A DNA stretch of 5,574 bases from Devosia sp. (GTDB lineage Bacteria; Pseudomonadota; Alphaproteobacteria; Rhizobiales; Devosiaceae): positions 1-5,574 of the forward strand of contig JANXSI010000508.1 of assembly GCA_025352765.1 (NCBI GenBank), read 5' to 3'. A model generated the notes under the pieces. The model made no database searches and was not told where the DNA came from. It saw only the letters and a list, made by a program, of their open reading frames with translations. The position numbers were made by a program, and so were the translations under genes. Shown here piece by piece: positions 5,211 through 5,574 of the stretch. Position 1 is the first letter of the stretch, and each line of letters begins with the position of its first letter.

Positions 5211-5334
5211 TCAGTTCGTTGTCCCCTTTGTAGCGAGCCGGACGTGAAGCTCGGCTGAGAAGCCAATTCTTTTGGCACGCCTCGGCGAGTGAATTCGAGC
5301 CCAGGGTGCTCAGGTATCGGCGTACAAATGGAGT
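5211..5334. other. Intergenic region between two divergent small genes, with an inverted repeat
   Basis: About 125 bp separate the divergent small genes. The one structure seen is the inverted repeat GCCAA (5262-5266) and TTGGC (5272-5276) around TTCTT, which lies centrally and could be an operator for either gene. Base composition here is less GC-rich than in the genes. No convincing -35/-10 pair, GGAAC-type general stress promoter, tRNA or other RNA gene was seen on either strand. Confidence 0.3.
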
Positions 5335-5514
5335 GTGCCGATCTCACTCGAAGCCATCTCGCAGCTCGCGCCGAAGAAGCGCGATTTCAAGAGGCCGCTG
5401 TGGCGCGTGAAGCACTCGAAGCTGACGTTCACGATCGAAGGCAAGCAGCGACACCTCGACATCGCTGAGATGACGGCGTGGCGCGGGGCTTGGTACGTCA
5501 CGCGCCTCAGGTGA
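5335..5514 (+). CDS. Small basic hypothetical protein, 59 aa
   Basis: This 59-aa open frame starts at GTG 5335 and reads MPISLEAISQLAPKKRDFKR, followed by WRVKHSKLTFTIEGKQRH and ending WRGAWYVTRLR. It is rich in Lys and Arg, with three Trp, and has no signal or membrane segment. Third positions are about 88% G or C (51 of 58 codons), much higher than in the open frame just upstream (5293-5334), which argues that coding starts close to 5335. The start is the weak point: the nearest GGAG (5330-5333) is only 1 nt from the GTG, and no other start exists in frame after the stop at 5290. It could therefore be the 3' part of a gene whose start was lost. Possible roles include binding nucleic acid, but this is guesswork from charge alone. 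No family is recognised. Confidence 0.55.
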   Translation: MPISLEAISQLAPKKRDFKRPLWRVKHSKLTFTIEGKQRHLDIAEMTAWRGAWYVTRLR

Positions 5515-5554
5515 TCGCTCGGAGCGCGCGCCCAGGGGGTCAATGGGGTTCGCG

Positions 5555-5574
5555 GGGCGGGGCTCGTCCCGCCC
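5555..5574 (+). terminator. GC-rich hairpin at the window edge, possible terminator of the 59-aa gene
   Basis: GGGCGGG (5555-5561) pairs perfectly with CCCGCCC (5568-5574) around a 6-nt loop. The stem resembles that of the sodB terminator and lies 40 nt after the stop of the 59-aa gene. The window ends at the last base of the stem, so the T tract that would confirm it cannot be seen. Confidence 0.45.

Noticed and set aside
4045..5247. 400-aa plus-strand open frame running across the asparaginase and the 58-aa gene.
   Set aside because: It is antisense to an asparaginase with every catalytic residue in place. Long antisense frames are common in GC-rich genes, and its product shows no domain.
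5285..5330. ATTCGAGCCC, resembling the T-arm of a tRNA.
   Set aside because: No acceptor, anticodon or D stem can be formed around it, and no CCA end follows.
5328..5468. 46-aa plus-strand frame from ATG 5328.
   Set aside because: It overlaps the frame at 5335-5514 with a different phase, is Ala/Glu/Arg-rich like a shadow, and has weaker third-position bias.
5310..5543. 77-aa minus-strand frame opposite the 59-aa gene.
   Set aside because: No SD or motif, and the plus-strand frame carries the stronger coding bias.

Overview
This 5.6 kb GC-rich window looks like chromosomal DNA of an alphaproteobacterium. The evidence is the very high third-position GC, an alphaproteobacterial-style Fe superoxide dismutase, a DUF853/HerA-like ATPase of the type common in Hyphomicrobiales and Rhodospirillales, a Rhizobium etli-type (class 3) L-asparaginase, and a CtrA-like box. 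The order cannot be fixed from this sequence. There is no transposase, integrase, tRNA, rRNA or CRISPR array.

Layout. Positions 1-765 (+) hold sodB with a plausible sigma70-type promoter, a palindrome touching its Shine-Dalgarno (SD) sequence, and a clear intrinsic terminator. Positions 766-1334 (+) hold a stand-alone receiver-domain protein started by TTG, with a CtrA-like box just upstream. Its stop codon directly abuts the stop of a convergent minus-strand operon (3424-1335), in which a DUF853 HerA/FtsK-like ATPase overlaps by 4 bp a small LOG/SLOG-like Rossmann protein that has lost the family's catalytic motif. Divergent from that operon, across about 130 bp, is a YbjQ-family protein (3553-3879, +), whose SD lies directly after a perfect 7-bp hairpin. 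Convergent with it is the class 3 L-asparaginase (4908-3892, -), whose catalytic and zinc residues are all present. Upstream of the asparaginase on the same strand is a 58-aa exported or membrane peptide (5192-5016). A 59-aa basic protein (5335-5514, +) is divergent from that, followed by a GC-rich hairpin cut by the window edge.

Function. The genes form several small transcription units and no single pathway. The one tight pair is DUF853 ATPase plus LOG-like protein. The most unusual sequence is the asparaginase leader, positions 4909-5015. It carries a 16-bp imperfect hairpin that fully buries the asparaginase SD, plus further copies of the SD-complementary motif CCTCC, three of them inside CCTCCAAAG. 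This looks like a cis-acting translational control element or attenuator. Inverted repeats at or beside the SD also occur at sodB, the YbjQ gene and the 58-aa gene.

I found no clear new multi-gene system. The best candidates for something undescribed are the asparaginase leader, the divergent LOG-like/ATPase pair, and the two small genes.
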